From contig NC_066581.1 of assembly GCF_024323335.1 (NCBI RefSeq), forward strand, positions 439,122,281 through 439,186,280: a DNA stretch of 64,000 nucleotides, given 5' to 3'. The notes below the pieces were generated by a model. That model made no database searches. It was given only the letters and a program-made list of their open reading frames with translations, and had not been told where the DNA came from. The stretch is from Lathyrus oleraceus. Taxonomy: Eukaryota; Streptophyta; Magnoliopsida; Fabales; Fabaceae. The position numbers were made by a program, and so were the translations under genes. Position 1 is the first letter of the stretch, and each line of letters opens with the position of its first letter. Below, in pieces: positions 33,191-44,849 of this stretch.

Positions 33191-36100
33191 AATTGTCCTC
33201 AATGGGTAAACAACAATGATAATGTCACAAGGACAAATGATATGGTTATGCATTAATGAGCAATAAATGATGATAAATGCATAGAGCATACAAGCAAACA
33301 TGTGTATATGAGATAACAAGCAATCAATGAAGTCAATCAGCACACACTATAACCAAACAAGGAGGCCCATACAAAAGGGTTAGGCATTGAAGCCAACTGG
33401 AATAGGGTCACAGGTGCTCTTAACCTTGCCATTGAGGGGCTAAGGTGAAGCAGATGAAAGGAGATGAGGGGTGTGCCTCATTGCTCTTATCCCTGGTCAG
33501 GGAGAGCATTTGAATATCAGAAGGTGTGGGAGTTCAGAAAGTAGGAACTCTCTCCACAGATTATTGACTCGATAGATCTTGGGTTTGGATCCCAATGCTA
33601 CAACCATGTAATGGGAGCAAGGAGAAGACTCACAGAATAGTAGGAGATAGGTTGCTTATCTCTTTGATCTACCAATTGCCTTATTTGAAGGACTTTTCCT
33701 GCTTGGGACAAATATAAACACGCACAAGCATTGCCTCTTAAGGAGGACTTCAGACAGTTGCCTGGCCAAGTAACAGGTCAGGTCTTCCAGACTACATGAA
33801 GAAAAGGGATTATACCTCAATGCAAATTGCTATAAAGCAAAGCAAAGCAAGTTCAAAGAACTAAGCAACTAATGGTACCTGAAATAGTCAAACAGAATCA
33901 GTACACCATTCAAAAGTCAAAGCAAAATGAGAATAGAATTAACAGTCAACATAATCAGATGAATGTGCAAAGCACAAGACTCAAATCATATGAGTCAAGC
34001 CACCTACAAAACAAAGAGGTTAGCTCATGATAAACAATCAAGCTTAATCAAATTGGATTGTTCTCTTTGAAGCATTTGTGCTTAACCTGAAAACAGGAAC
34101 TCAAACATAAGCAACAGGACCACTAGGGCAAGCCTAGGGTCAAAATGGGATGAGAAAGTCAAAACAGCAAGGGATAGTCAACCAAAATCAAGTTTAAACA
34201 ATCAAGAAGCAAACTCAATTGGTCCCACATCCATATCATTCATCATCATGATTTCATAAGCAAAAGAAGTCAAAGCATGGCAAATGAAAGCTCATAGAAG
34301 TCAACAGCAAGACTTAGCTCAAAACCAATCATAATCAATTCCAAAAATTATCAAATAATTCATGATCAATCACAATCCATAATATGACATGCATATAAAA
34401 TTTCAGCTCATTTGGATCATGGGAAGATAGTCAATGAAAATCAGAAAGTCAAAGCAAGTTTAAACATGCTCAAAGAAGTCAACCAAACATGTATCAACTT
34501 CAAAAAATTCATAAGTCAGTGATAACAAATGATAAATGAATGGGATCAACACCATGGCAAAGCTTAGGATGTCCAGTATGCACATGTAAAATTTCATGAT
34601 CATCCAATAAAGTATGAGAATTTCACAAATGGAATGGCAAGATGTGTCACACAAAGTCAACATTTGACTAGACAGGGGAGAAAAATCTCAAACAATTAGG
34701 AAATGCTACAATTAATTCCAAGAAAAAATCACAAGTGAACTAAACATACAAGAGTAGGTTCATGCAAAAATTCACATTAATTGGAGGTCAAGAAGCATGG
34801 TATAAAAAATCATGAAGATGCACATCAATGGTGTGACACAAATTGTCACACCCTAACTCAAAAATTCATAACTTAATGACCAGATAAGATAAATTCACAA
34901 ACTCTATATCAAAATTACCATGAGTGTGTCTAGTTTGTGCACAAAAAATTTCAAGTCCATTGGATAATGCATCACTATTTCACAAAGGATTTGGCAAAGG
35001 GTACAAAATATGCATACATGTCACAAAACCCTAATACCATTAAAAATTCGACCATCCAAAAAAATCAGCAAAAATCATGATAAAATAATAGAGATCAAGT
35101 AGAGCACAATGGAAAAATTTTCATGAAATTTGGAATTAAAATGGATGAGTTGCGATTTTTGTAAGATGAGTAACAAAATGAAATGATTATTGAGAAAATA
35201 AATGGAATAAAACATGATTAGTTAAAATAATAGGGCACGGTGGCAGTTTAGTAATTATGAGGGAAACTAAATGAAACGCAGCGTTGTGTTTATCCTGCGT
35301 GGCAAGTGACCATTCGTCATGGCAATGATACAGTGACAATAGCATGCAAATACACGACAACAACAGCCAAACACATTTCAAAGGTTCTGGGAAAATTTTA
35401 GGGTTTTACTGTAGCATCAACACGCATCCTCTTCTTCAATCGAAATCGCGCAAAATTATTTTCCAGAAATGGCAAAACAACATATCAACAGAAACAACAA
35501 GCAATGCACATCATGAATCTAAGCATTATTTTCACTAAATCGCACTACACAGCAAGCATTGAACAAAAACATATTCACATACCAAACTTTGAGACAACAT
35601 AACTTTGCAAATACTCAACCAATTTAAACCATTCAAAGCTCATAATGACCAGGGTAATGAGATCTACACGTTGCACATCATGATTTAGAGAAATGAAAGA
35701 TTCGAAACCTTACTTGATTTTGAAGAAAATTGTGAAACAGTGTTGTTTTGGTGGTGCAAGCTTGAAACAGATGTACACAAGGCTTCCAAAAGATGTATGG
35801 TTGAATAACTTTAGCTCAGTGATGCTTGGAAATGCTCAAATCGAAAATCACCATTGATGTGTTCTTGAATAGCAGTGCTGGAAAATTTGCTTACAGTGGA
35901 GATTTGAGGTTTGCAACAGCTCCAAAATGAGGATGAATGATGAAGTAAACAAGTAACAATCGTGTTTCTTTGGAGTTTTTCAGAAAAAATGCAAAATGAA
36001 GAAAAGAAGTGTTTGAGAGAATATGGTTTTTCTGTGTGTAATGAGGCTGCTGCTAGCTAGGGTTGTTTCAGAAAGAATATGAAGTATATATGTGGTGATT

Positions 36101-37236
36101 AGTGTGTGTGTTAGTTGATTAATTGAGTGGTAATCCAAAATTGGCTTAATGAAATGTGTTTTGCTAATTAGTGGTTTTCACACACAAGTGGTGTATGTGC
36201 ATGGCTGGCTGCGAAATTTGGGCCTAGACAAATCCAAAACATTGTTTCTGAACATGTGCAAGTGGTAGAATTGGTTGAAATTGGTTATTTCACAAAATCA
36301 CTTTTTCACCTCACTTGAAATTAATTCAAGTGAGTTCAAAAATGCCATTTTGAATGGTTATGTTTTGATGCATGATGATGACATTTTTGGAAAGAGGGGA
36401 TCAAATATGACTTGTAGGAAAAAACCCCACCAAATTTGGCCAAATGGTTTGAGAGATATGGCCTTTTGAAGTTCAAGAAAATTTGAAAATGAATTGATCA
36501 TATCTTGCCAACCATACATGGGATTTGAGTGTTCTTGGACTTTTTGGAAATGGGAGAACAAGATCTTCAACTTTCATGTTGGGCAAAAATTCATTTGAAG
36601 CTTGTATCATGATGTAAGTTTAAGATCAAGAAGTTTCCATTTTTGGCAAATTTGAATTACAGGTCAACTTTCTATTTCTGGACATTTCTTGTCTGACTTT
36701 ATTTTCTTCACTGTGGATGCTTGACATGATATATGAAGCTTATATAGGCATGAATGAGACCTCTCAGACCAAATCCCATCATCAAATCCCTGATTAAATG
36801 GACAGTTGACCAAGTTTGACTTTCTAGGGTTTTGGATGACTGAAGCACCTTCTGATGAATTCCAAACCCTAATTCCTTGATATCTTGATTCCAAATGATG
36901 TCACCAGTCATATGAACTCTTGATTATTGATCATGGTGCCCAAATTCTGCAAGAATGGCCACCATCCACTGTTTAATGGCTGATTTGACTGTTTGACTGA
37001 TGATTGCTTCAGCTGCAAGCAACAAGGTTAGATGACAATATTTTTGTACTTTTTGGTTAATAAACATATGAAAAGCAAAGATATACAAATGCAAAACACG
37101 CTTGGTGATCAAGAACCACACTCACAAGGTACCCACCCACTAGGAGGGAAGCTAGGGCATGCAATGATCCTTGAGGCCATGATATGATATGGTATGGGCC
37201 ATGAGGGATCTTAGGGCCCAAAATTGGGGTCTTACA

Positions 37237-37250
37237 GATGCCCCTATTTA
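37237..37250 (-). other. Ogre C polypurine tract
   Basis: The minus strand reads TAAATAGGGGCATC immediately before the LTR start TGTAAGACC. B and D have AATAGGGGCAGC at the same place. Confidence 0.75.
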
Positions 37251-37739
37251 AGGTCATTCTAGCCGGAGAAGTGAAGTTTAGAAATCTTCATCTCGACGCG
37301 GTAGAATGGGCTTAAATAACAATAATGAGACAAATTTTGGTCCCTAAGAGACCTCATGATGCAAATGTATGCATGCAAAAGACACAAATTCTGTGGGGAA
37401 TATGGTTCACACAGAAGAAAAGACGATCCATCGGAGTATACACTCACCAGGAACAGAGACTCTAACAAGACTCTAGTTGGGGATAAACAAAACTGACACC
37501 GCGTGAACAAGACACGACTCTGATTAGGGAAACAACAAAAAAAGACTGGGGGCCTCACTGGGGAGTGAAGGACTCACACTGGGGAAAAGAAAGTTCCAAA
37601 GGAAAAACATCCATTGGAGAGACACAAGCTGACTCCTGGGGAGAAGCAAAAGGAAATTCCACTGAGGAAGCACCAAGGAATGAGGTGTTACCGGTATAAG
37701 GGTAACAAACTCAGGAAGGAACACCAAGGATACCGGGTT

Positions 37740-39250
37740 GTAGGTATGTAACAGGTGACCGACCAAAGACGTGAATTGGTGTGTGTTCCAAAACACTCAT
37801 CATCCTGAAGAGAGCGAAAGCAAACTTGTTTATAGGATGGATATTTGATTCTGTAAAGAATGCAAATCTTACTCAATTGGGGAAACAAACAAAGTGTTCG
37901 ACAAGAGAGTGCATGAGATATATTATCTATAGCCGTCAAAACGTAGATAATGTACTCGCATGGAAAGTTATCCTGAACCGGGTTGTAGGTTGTTTATAGG
38001 ATAAAATCCGAAATCGTGCATTGGTTTGTGTTCCAAAACACTCATCACCCTGAAGAAAGCTAGAACAGCAGACTTGTTTATAGGATGGACATTCGATTCC
38101 ACAAGGAATACGAATCTTACTCTGTGGAGAAAACAATCAAAGGATTGACCCAAGAGCGAACGAGATATAATATCCATTACCGGCAGACCGTGGATAGTAT
38201 ACTCAAAAGGAAAATTATCCTGAACCGGGTTGTAGGTTGTTTGTAGATAAGATCCGAAGACGTGCATTGGTTTGTGTTCCAAGACACTCATCACCCTGAA
38301 GAAAGCTAGAACAGCAGACTTGTTTATAGGATGGATATTCGATTCTACAGAGAATACGAATCTTGCTCGAATGGGGACACAAACCCAAAGAGCGAACGAG
38401 ATATAATATCCATTACCGTCAGAACGTGGATAGAATACTCACAAAGGAAGATTATCCTGAACCGGGTTGTAGGTTGTTTATAGGATAAGATCCGAAAACG
38501 TGCATTGGTTTGTGTTCCAAGACACTCATCACCCTGAAGAAAGCTAGAACAGCAGACTTGTTTATAGGACGGATATTCAATTCCACAAGGAATATGAATC
38601 TTACTCTGCGGAGAAAACAATCAAAAGATTAATCCAAGAGTGCATGAGACATATTATTCATTACCGGCAGACCGTGAATAATATACTCGAAAAGGAAGAG
38701 ACACCAGAGATACCGGTTACTGGGTATATAATAGGTGACTAACCAAAGACGTGAATTGGTATATATGCCAAAACACTCATCATCCGAAAGGAGGGCTTGA
38801 AAAAGCAAATCGACTTACAGGATGGACATTCGAATCCACAACGGGAAAACGAATCTTACTCAACTGGGGACACAAACCCAAAGAGTGCATGAGATACAAT
38901 ATCCATTACCGGCAGACCGTGGATAAGAATACTCGCATGAGATATATTATCTATTACCGTCAGAACGTAGATAATAAACTCGCATGGTAAGAAACACCAG
39001 AGATACCGGTTACTGGGTATATAATAGGTGATCTACCGAAAACGTGAATTGGTATATATGCCAAAACACTCATCATCCAAAACACAAACTGGTTAAAGGA
39101 TGGATATTCGATTCTACAGAGAATACGAATCTTGCTCAGCTGGGGAAAATCAACAAAGGATTCCGACCAAAGAGCGCATGAGACATATTATTCATTACCG
39201 GCAGACCGTGAATAATATCCTCGCATGGAAGATTATCCTCAACCGGTTAC
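37740..39250 (-). repeat. Tandem array of about 245 bp, roughly six copies, Ogre C 3' UTR
   Basis: The plus-strand word CACTCATCAYCCTGAAG marks units near 37790, 38040, 38286, 38525, 38775 and 39066, giving periods of about 240-290 bp. Each unit also has TTATAGGATGGATATTCGATT-like, CCATTACCGGCAGACCGTGG-like and TTATCCTGAACCGGGTTGTAGG-like words. Central units are the most alike. Ogre 3' UTR arrays are a known source of legume satellite DNA. Confidence 0.85.
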
Positions 39251-40745
39251 TGGGTTAATAAAGGATAAATCAACCGAAAAGAAAGGCATCGGGATACCAA
39301 ACTAGGTATATAATGATGACCAATCAAAAGGAACAACAGACATTACCAACAAAAGGGTAAATGAAAGGCGATCTGCTGAGGATTCACTGGTGAGAATCAA
39401 TGATCCGGGGAACACAATCACTGACAAAAGGTGAAAGGACCCGCTGGGGATAAAATTGCTAGCATACGGCAATTATCCAGAAAAGACTTGCTAGGGATAT
39501 AAGTGCTGATCTGAGCAACTTATCCAAGCAAAGGAAAATCAACATCAAGAACTAGATGAAGATAACCACAAGGGAAATTGTCATCGGTTGGGATGAACAA
39601 CAAAGTTAACTCTGCAAGTGGAGAAAACGGGGTTTATAACTACCGGTTTGTAGGTAGAAGAACCGCAAAGATAGGACTTACGACTGCTGGTTTGTAGGCA
39701 GAGGGCCAAAAGGGTGGAGGTAACCACAAAATTAGGGTTTACATCTACCGAATACGGGGTAGAAGACCAAAAACTCCACGTGGGGATAGAACAAGTCACA
39801 AATCCGCACGGGAAACCAAGATAGGGTTTATAACAAACCAGACACTGCTGAAGAGCAGGAAAATAGGATTTACAACTACCGGGTAGTAGGTAGAAAACCA
39901 ACAACTCTGGCTGGGGAATAAAAGGTGTATAACCACAAATTCGGTCAAGAAAGCCAGGAAAAATAGGACTTATAACTACCGGTATGAGGGTAGAGGCCCG
40001 AAAAAATCCGCTGGGGAACAACCCACTGGGAAGCACAAGACATGACAAATAGTCAATTCGGGAATAATCCGAAAAGACGGACTGAATCAAGACATGTCTT
40101 AATGAGGATGTAACTCAAATAGGAAAATCCATCCCAATATATGTGTTGGGAGGAAACGGAAGAAACCGTCATCCACGAGGATATATCTCGGTGGGGAACT
40201 GCAGAAGGAAAGACAACATTTTCTGCTTATGGGCTGACTCTATATGGAGAGATTTTAAACACCCGACATCTGCTTGGGGAGATCTGTAAAGAGATCTATA
40301 TCACCATAGCAGGAGACACGACAAACAAAGGATACATGGCAAGAAATGCGACATGAATATCTGAATGTTTATGAATATGCATGAATATGCGTGATTTATG
40401 TTTGATGAATGCTGACAAAACAGACAATTCTAACACAAACAGGTTCAGGAACCAAACGTCCGATATTATACTTCCAGGGGAAAAACCAGCTGGAGAGCCA
40501 ATCTGCGGAGATCTACATGCTGAGAAGCAAAGATCTGCGGGTACTGCTGAAGAAGCAGAGGATCAGAGATATCAGGAAACAACCCAATTAGGGTACAGAA
40601 AGTCACAACGGGCAAAACAGCCACCAAGACGAATCTGTAGGGGAACAAGAGAAAACCCAAGATATCTGCAGGGGATCCCAGTGTCAACTGAGAAACAAAA
40701 GGTGCATTGCACAAGCACGAACTGCTGTAGAAGCGAATCCACAAA

Positions 40746-40759
40746 ACTCCGCTGGGGAA
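40746..40759 (-). other. Segment complementary to the Ogre primer site
   Basis: The plus strand reads ACTCCGCTGGGGAA. The transcript of this minus-strand element therefore carries its complement, which can pair with 14 bases of C's own primer site region (ACTCTGCTGGGGAA) with a single wobble. A second example is ACTCTACTGGGGA at 40965-40977. Confidence 0.5.
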
Positions 40760-42108
40760 CAACCCACTGAGGGAGAATGATATCATCCAAATAGAATCTA
40801 ACTGCATAAGCAACTCTACTGGAGAAAACTGTCGGCTACTCTCTTGGGGAACAAACCACTGAGGGAGGACAGATCAAACAAGTAGATTCTGCAACGAACC
40901 ACTCCACTTGGGGAGAATATACATAGCAAACTGATCACAACAAGTAGATTCTGCAATACGAGCCACTCTACTGGGGATCACAAACAGTCAGGAAATCAAT
41001 CCGTTCACTGGAGGCTAGAGCCAACATCCAACCATATTGGGGATTGAAAGGAGTATTCAATAGGCAAAACTGCCTCAACAACCATTCTGCAGACTATGCT
41101 GAGGAAAAGATGGATGAACACTGGGACGTCAACCCAAATCAACCACTGAGTAGGAAAATAAATCCTGCTCTGCTGAAGAGAAAAACTCTGATGGAGAGAT
41201 AGCAACAATTCCGCAGACGACTTCGCCGGTGAAAAGGTAAAGTACCGGGTATCAAACCGCTGACTCACCAAATCTTTAAAAAGAAAGCGATTGTGCTGAG
41301 GAAACAGACAAATCCGCTGGCAACTGCACTGGGAAGAGTGATAACAACTCTGCTCGCAAATCCGATGGGGATATCAATAACAGCTCTACTCATGACTGTG
41401 CTGAGGAGACAAATAAAGTCTGGGGCAGGCGACCCACTGGAGAAAGTGACGGGGCACCAGGATGACGAACTAATCAACCGCCGACACTTGCAAGAAAATC
41501 ACCCATGCTGGGGAAAACTGCTGCTGGAGAAAACGAAGTCTTCAACAACACTCTGTTTGCGACTATACTGGGGAACAACCCCAACAACAGATCTGCTTGA
41601 GGAACAACCCCAACAAAGGTCTGAAGAAAGAAGATACAACCAAACCAGGAATATGAACAAATGTCTTACCTGTTGGAAATCATGCCACCCTCGGGAGAGC
41701 ACTGAGATATTCTTGAGTATCCTTTCAATCTTGTGAATGTTCACTTTGTTTAAAACAAAAATTTTGAAAAATTTGATTTGTTTAAAACAATGACATTTTA
41801 TCAATTTAAAACATGCAAAACATTTGTTGAATTGAAACAAATAAGAGTGCAAATAATTGGATAAAAAGCTCAAATTGATTTGATTGAATGGTAGCCTGCA
41901 AATGGCAAGACTCCATAGATCTGTACAAATTTGAAATCAGTGATATATATTGGAAGAGGGCTACATTGAACATAATGATCCTTTCTCTACCAATTTGAAT
42001 CTCGATGTATCCGCAGCTTCAGTTGACGACGAATCGAGAATCTTCTGACGAAAAGACGACTGGCGAACAACAAGTCTTGTCAGGATGCAGTCACTTGCCA
42101 AATCCCTA

Positions 42109-42270
42109 ATTTTTGCCTAGATTGCCCCAGGGTGAGGTACTCAATCTAGCGGGATGCAAATATTCTATTTTTTTCAAGTCTCTAATTTTTGCCTGGATTA
42201 CCCTTGCGGGTTCTCCACCGAGACGCTCATTTTTGCCTAAGCCGCCCTTTCGGGTTTTCAACTTAGTGAG
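42109..42270 (-). other. Stem-loop array after the pol stop, Ogre C (three units)
   Basis: Three units each start (plus strand) with ATTTTTGCC. Unit 1 pairs CTAGATTG (42117-42124) with CAATCTAG (42142-42149). Unit 2 pairs TGGA (42194-42197) with TCCA (42214-42217) and, inside, ACCC with GGGT around TTGC. Unit 3 pairs CTAAG (42237-42241) with CTTAG (42262-42266) and, inside, CCC with GGG around TTTC. In transcript sense the inner loops of units 2 and 3 are the GNRA tetraloops GCAA and GAAA. Element B has the same array with other stem sequences. Confidence 0.8.
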
Positions 42271-42305
42271 CTATTCTGTTTTTTTCATTTGCATATACTT
42301 TTTTT

Positions 42306-42665
42306 TTAGGCAAAGTATCTCTTGACTGCATCTGAATTCACAGGACGAGTGAAATCCTCCCCATCCATTGTTGTAAGCATCAAAGCACCGCCTGAAAAGG
42401 CTCTCTTAACAACATATGGACCCTCATAGTTTGGAGTCCACTTGCCCCTGGAATCGGGCGCGAAAGACAAAACTTTCTTGAGCACGAGGTCACCTTCTCG
42501 GAACACACGAGGCTTGACCTTCTTATCGAATGCTTTCTTCATTCTTCGCTGATATAACTGACCATGACACATGGCAGTTAATCGCTTCTCTTCAATCAGA
42601 TTCAGTTGGTCATAACGACTCTGAATCCATTCAGCATAGTCAACTAGGGACTTTGAGGGTATAAT
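42306..42665 (-). pseudogene. Ogre C integrase C-terminal remnant
   Basis: The minus strand encodes about 120 codons that match the end of Ogre integrase. They begin near SLVDYAEWIQSRYDQLNLI, continue through MCHGQLYQRRMKKAF and GPYVVKRAFSGGALMLTTMD, and end KRYFA with TAA at 42306-42308. Element B's equivalent is at 53178-53621. The upstream side runs into a poly-A tract (poly-T on the plus strand), so the DDE core, RNase H and RT are deleted. The tail alone has no catalytic residues. Confidence 0.88.
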
Positions 42666-42745
42666 TGCTTTTTTCTTTTGGAAAAAATTTTGAAAATTTT
42701 TTCCTGATTTTTGATTTTTCTTTCTTTTTCACCCTCTTTTTTTTT

Positions 42746-42747
<2 letters not shown>

Positions 42748-42798
<51 letters not shown>
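42748..42798 (-). repeat. 51-bp uninterrupted poly-T (poly-A in element sense) at the deletion junction
   Basis: A pure run of 51 T on the plus strand sits exactly between the first codons of pol and the last codons of integrase, that is, at the site where C lost about 3 kb of pol. It is flanked by further A-rich sequence in element sense. Confidence 0.85.
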
Positions 42799-42801
<3 letters not shown>

Positions 42802-42996
42802 TTATATTTGTAATGCCCCAGTTTGACTGTTCTGCTGATTCTCATGATACAGCTGAATGAGCTTTTTTCGGTACTCAAGAAAGCGGGTAATCTCGTCAGG
42901 AATCCCCTTCAACATCATCTTCCTCTGCCTCAGATACAAGGACTTCAAGATTGGGAGATGGCGTTGGATCATTATGTTCAATGGGTTTAGAAATCC
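42802..42996 (-). pseudogene. Ogre C start of pol after the intron, truncated
   Basis: In transcript sense this follows the intron and matches A's second exon: PIEHNDPTPSP, then an acidic stretch, then DEITRFLEYRKKLIQLYH. It contains at least one frame change and ends at the poly-A tract after about 65 codons. In intact elements it is the N-terminal linker ahead of RT. Confidence 0.75.
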
Positions 42997-43260
42997 CTGC
43001 ATAATGATTCTGGATAATGAAAAGCTTTTGAATTTTAAACAAGCAAATCATTTATGCAGATGAAAAATGTTGTTTTTGTTTTTCAGGGGTTTTTTGTGAT
43101 CACTGATTTCATGCAAAAGCAAAAAGTGAAAACAAAGGAAAAACAAATGTTAAACAATGCATTAATTGAATGAAAACATCATTGTATTAAATGCTGCCAA
43201 CAATGTCATCACTTCTCCTTTTGGCATGGGAGAAGGGTTTTAAACAAAATGAACAATTAC
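42997..43260 (-). other. Ogre C intron (264 bp) between gag-protease and pol
   Basis: The donor is GA|GTAATTG and the acceptor ATTATGCAG|G, in minus-strand sense. The donor overlaps the gag-protease stop codon TAA (43257-43259). A CTTCTCC/GGAGAAG hairpin with ATGCC in the loop lies 25 bases after the donor (43212-43235). The acceptor is paired with an upstream arm (see separate entries). An intron at this place is a known Ogre feature; these exact ends are inferred from comparison with A. Confidence 0.75.
43212..43235 (-). other. Intron hairpin near the donor, Ogre C
   Basis: The plus-strand arms CTTCTCC (43212-43218) and GGAGAAG (43229-43235) form a 7-bp stem. The transcript loop contains AUGCC. 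The equivalents in A and B are at 62874-62897 and 56852-56873. Confidence 0.75.
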
Positions 43261-43690
43261 TCTGATCTATGGATGACTGTAGGAACATCTACAGCGACCC
43301 AATTGTGGCAGACACCACCAGGAATAACGAAGTTGTTCACGTCTTCTCTATCCTCTTCCAAGATAGCAGCAGTTTCTTCTTCAGGTTGATCATCATGGAT
43401 GAATCCTCCACTCTTGAACAAACCTTGCTCGTTGCATGCCCCAGAACAGTAGCCAATGCCAGCCCGGGATCGGTTGACCGGGAATAAATCCATCAAAAGC
43501 ACATGGTCTGGCAAAATCCTCCTTGAGTTCACAATTCTCTTGCTCAGGATGATCCATCAATCTGGAAGAATCGGCTCTGGTATAATACCGGCGAAGTGCG
43601 TCTCCAAAATAAATGAAGATCGCAGGGTCAGACCACAGGACGGGAGACCGGAACAAAGCACCTGCTTATGCAAATGATGCATGAAGTGTT
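43257..43690 (-). pseudogene. Ogre C tail of the gag-protease frame
   Basis: The minus-strand frame ending at 43257 reads CNEQGLFKSGGFIHDDQPEE, an acidic segment, then NWVAVDVPTVIHRSE and TAA. Element A has the equivalent NNWTVVDIPVILHQSK at the same place. This is the C-terminal tail after protease; its role is unknown. Upstream of about 43690 the sequence is leader, so ORF1, gag and the protease core have been deleted. Confidence 0.75.
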
Positions 43691-44825
43691 TGTGCATATG
43701 CTTGTTTTTATATCAAAGGAACCCGAGGGTTTTATTTGCAAACTTTGAAATATTTAAGCATTTTGATCATATATGAGAATATCTCATCAGATATATCAGG
43801 TGAAAAAATTTTCCCGGTTTTTTCATGTTTTGAATTTTTTTGCAAATAAACTCCTTTGAGTTCCTTGAAAGTCTTCTTTTTATCTGATGATATGGATGCG
43901 GATGAATGCGTGAATGCATGAATGCAACAATCACACTCAAGGATCAATCAAAGCACACCAAACAAAGGTCGTGGGAAAGCTCTATGTATCCCTAATATCA
44001 ATCATCCATTTTGGTGGATTTAGGTTTTCACCTTATCGACACCCAAGTTCCATTGATATTAACGGTACATGAACCGGTTCGAACATCCTTAATATCAACC
44101 AGCCGCTTTGGTGGATTTTAGGTTTTACACCTGATCTGGGTTCCATTGATATTAACAATGTTTGAACGACTCAACCACGAATCACGGGTTTGTTGAGAGT
44201 CACGAGCATGGAGTCTCGGTTAAGAACCACCCAAAGGGAGTGTACTAGGGTTTAAACCTGCCAGACATGTTCTATCAGAGGTTCCCATAATCATCGTTCC
44301 ATCTTTCGAATATTATCGGAGGAACGAATACTCGTATTCCAAGAATATTCTCAAGAGAAACTCTTATGAGTGTAGTATCGCGTAACAATCGCATCAGAAC
44401 TTACATCTGAACGACCTCCGCACTACGTTCCTAAAAATAGGCCAAGATGGGTTTGGTAAACTAAGGTCCTTGGCTTCTGCGGCACATGATTGAAAGAATA
44501 ATGCCTAACCACAAATAACTTGTGTGACATTATTAGTCCAACATGACCTCCACCAAGTGAATGGGCTTGCAAGTCAACTGGCTAAGGAATACTCCACACC
44601 AGTCAACAAGACTATGCCATTCTCCTATCCTAGAGTGCACTCGAGTTCGGGTACAGAACTCATCTCACAGATTACCAAAGCAAATAGCAATTGTATATCA
44701 AGCAATTCAAACATTACAATCAATACAGTGATCCCAAATTGTACAAAAATATGTCATATAACAGATAACAATATAGCACAACAAGGGTGAAAAGTAGGCA
44801 ATACCACCAAGGAATCGATGTGTAT
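43691..44825 (-). other. Ogre C 5' untranslated leader
   Basis: This leader corresponds to that of element A (25000-25841). Shared blocks include CCATTTTGGTGGATT and ACACCCAAGTTCCATTGAT near 44010-44060, in reverse relative to A. I see no gene. It joins directly to the gag-protease tail. Confidence 0.65.
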
Positions 44826-44843
44826 TCCCCAGCAGAGTCGCCA
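44826..44843 (-). other. Ogre C primer-binding site, Arg tRNA type
   Basis: The minus strand reads TGGCGACTCTGCTGGGGA, six bases after the 5' LTR end. It is identical to A's site. Confidence 0.9.
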
Positions 44844-44849
44844 CTTTTC

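Larger units (their letters stand above)
31563..37236 (-). repeat. Ogre C 3' LTR
   Basis: Plus-strand edges are TGTAGCGGTG and GGGGTCTTACA. A TATATAA box for the minus strand lies near 36738-36748. AATAAAAGTGCGG and a PBS-like TGGCGACTC (31631-31639) occur on the minus strand near the low-coordinate end. It contains diverged tandem repeats at 32575-33190. There is no gene: the small frames inside it are repeat products. Confidence 0.93.
37251..42305 (-). mobile_element. Ogre C 3' untranslated region, about 5 kb
   Basis: This is non-coding sequence between the integrase end and the polypurine tract. It holds a 245-bp tandem array (37740-39250), a long stretch studded with CTGGGGAAC-like words (39400-41640), AT-rich DNA (41700-42000) and a stem-loop array next to the pol stop (42109-42270). 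Frames of up to 169 codons exist here on both strands, but they follow the repeat pattern and show no protein family. Confidence 0.8.

Noticed and set aside
37740..39250. Regular repeats considered as a CRISPR-like array
   Set aside because: Units of about 245 bp without short repeats and unique spacers, inside a plant retroelement 3' UTR.
39581..40090. 169-codon minus-strand frame in Ogre C 3' UTR
   Set aside because: Composition follows the 3' UTR repeat words, there is no domain, and neighbouring similar frames exist on both strands.
41293..41736. 147-codon plus-strand frame antisense to Ogre C
   Set aside because: Located in the CTGGGGAA-word region of the 3' UTR; no protein-family feature.
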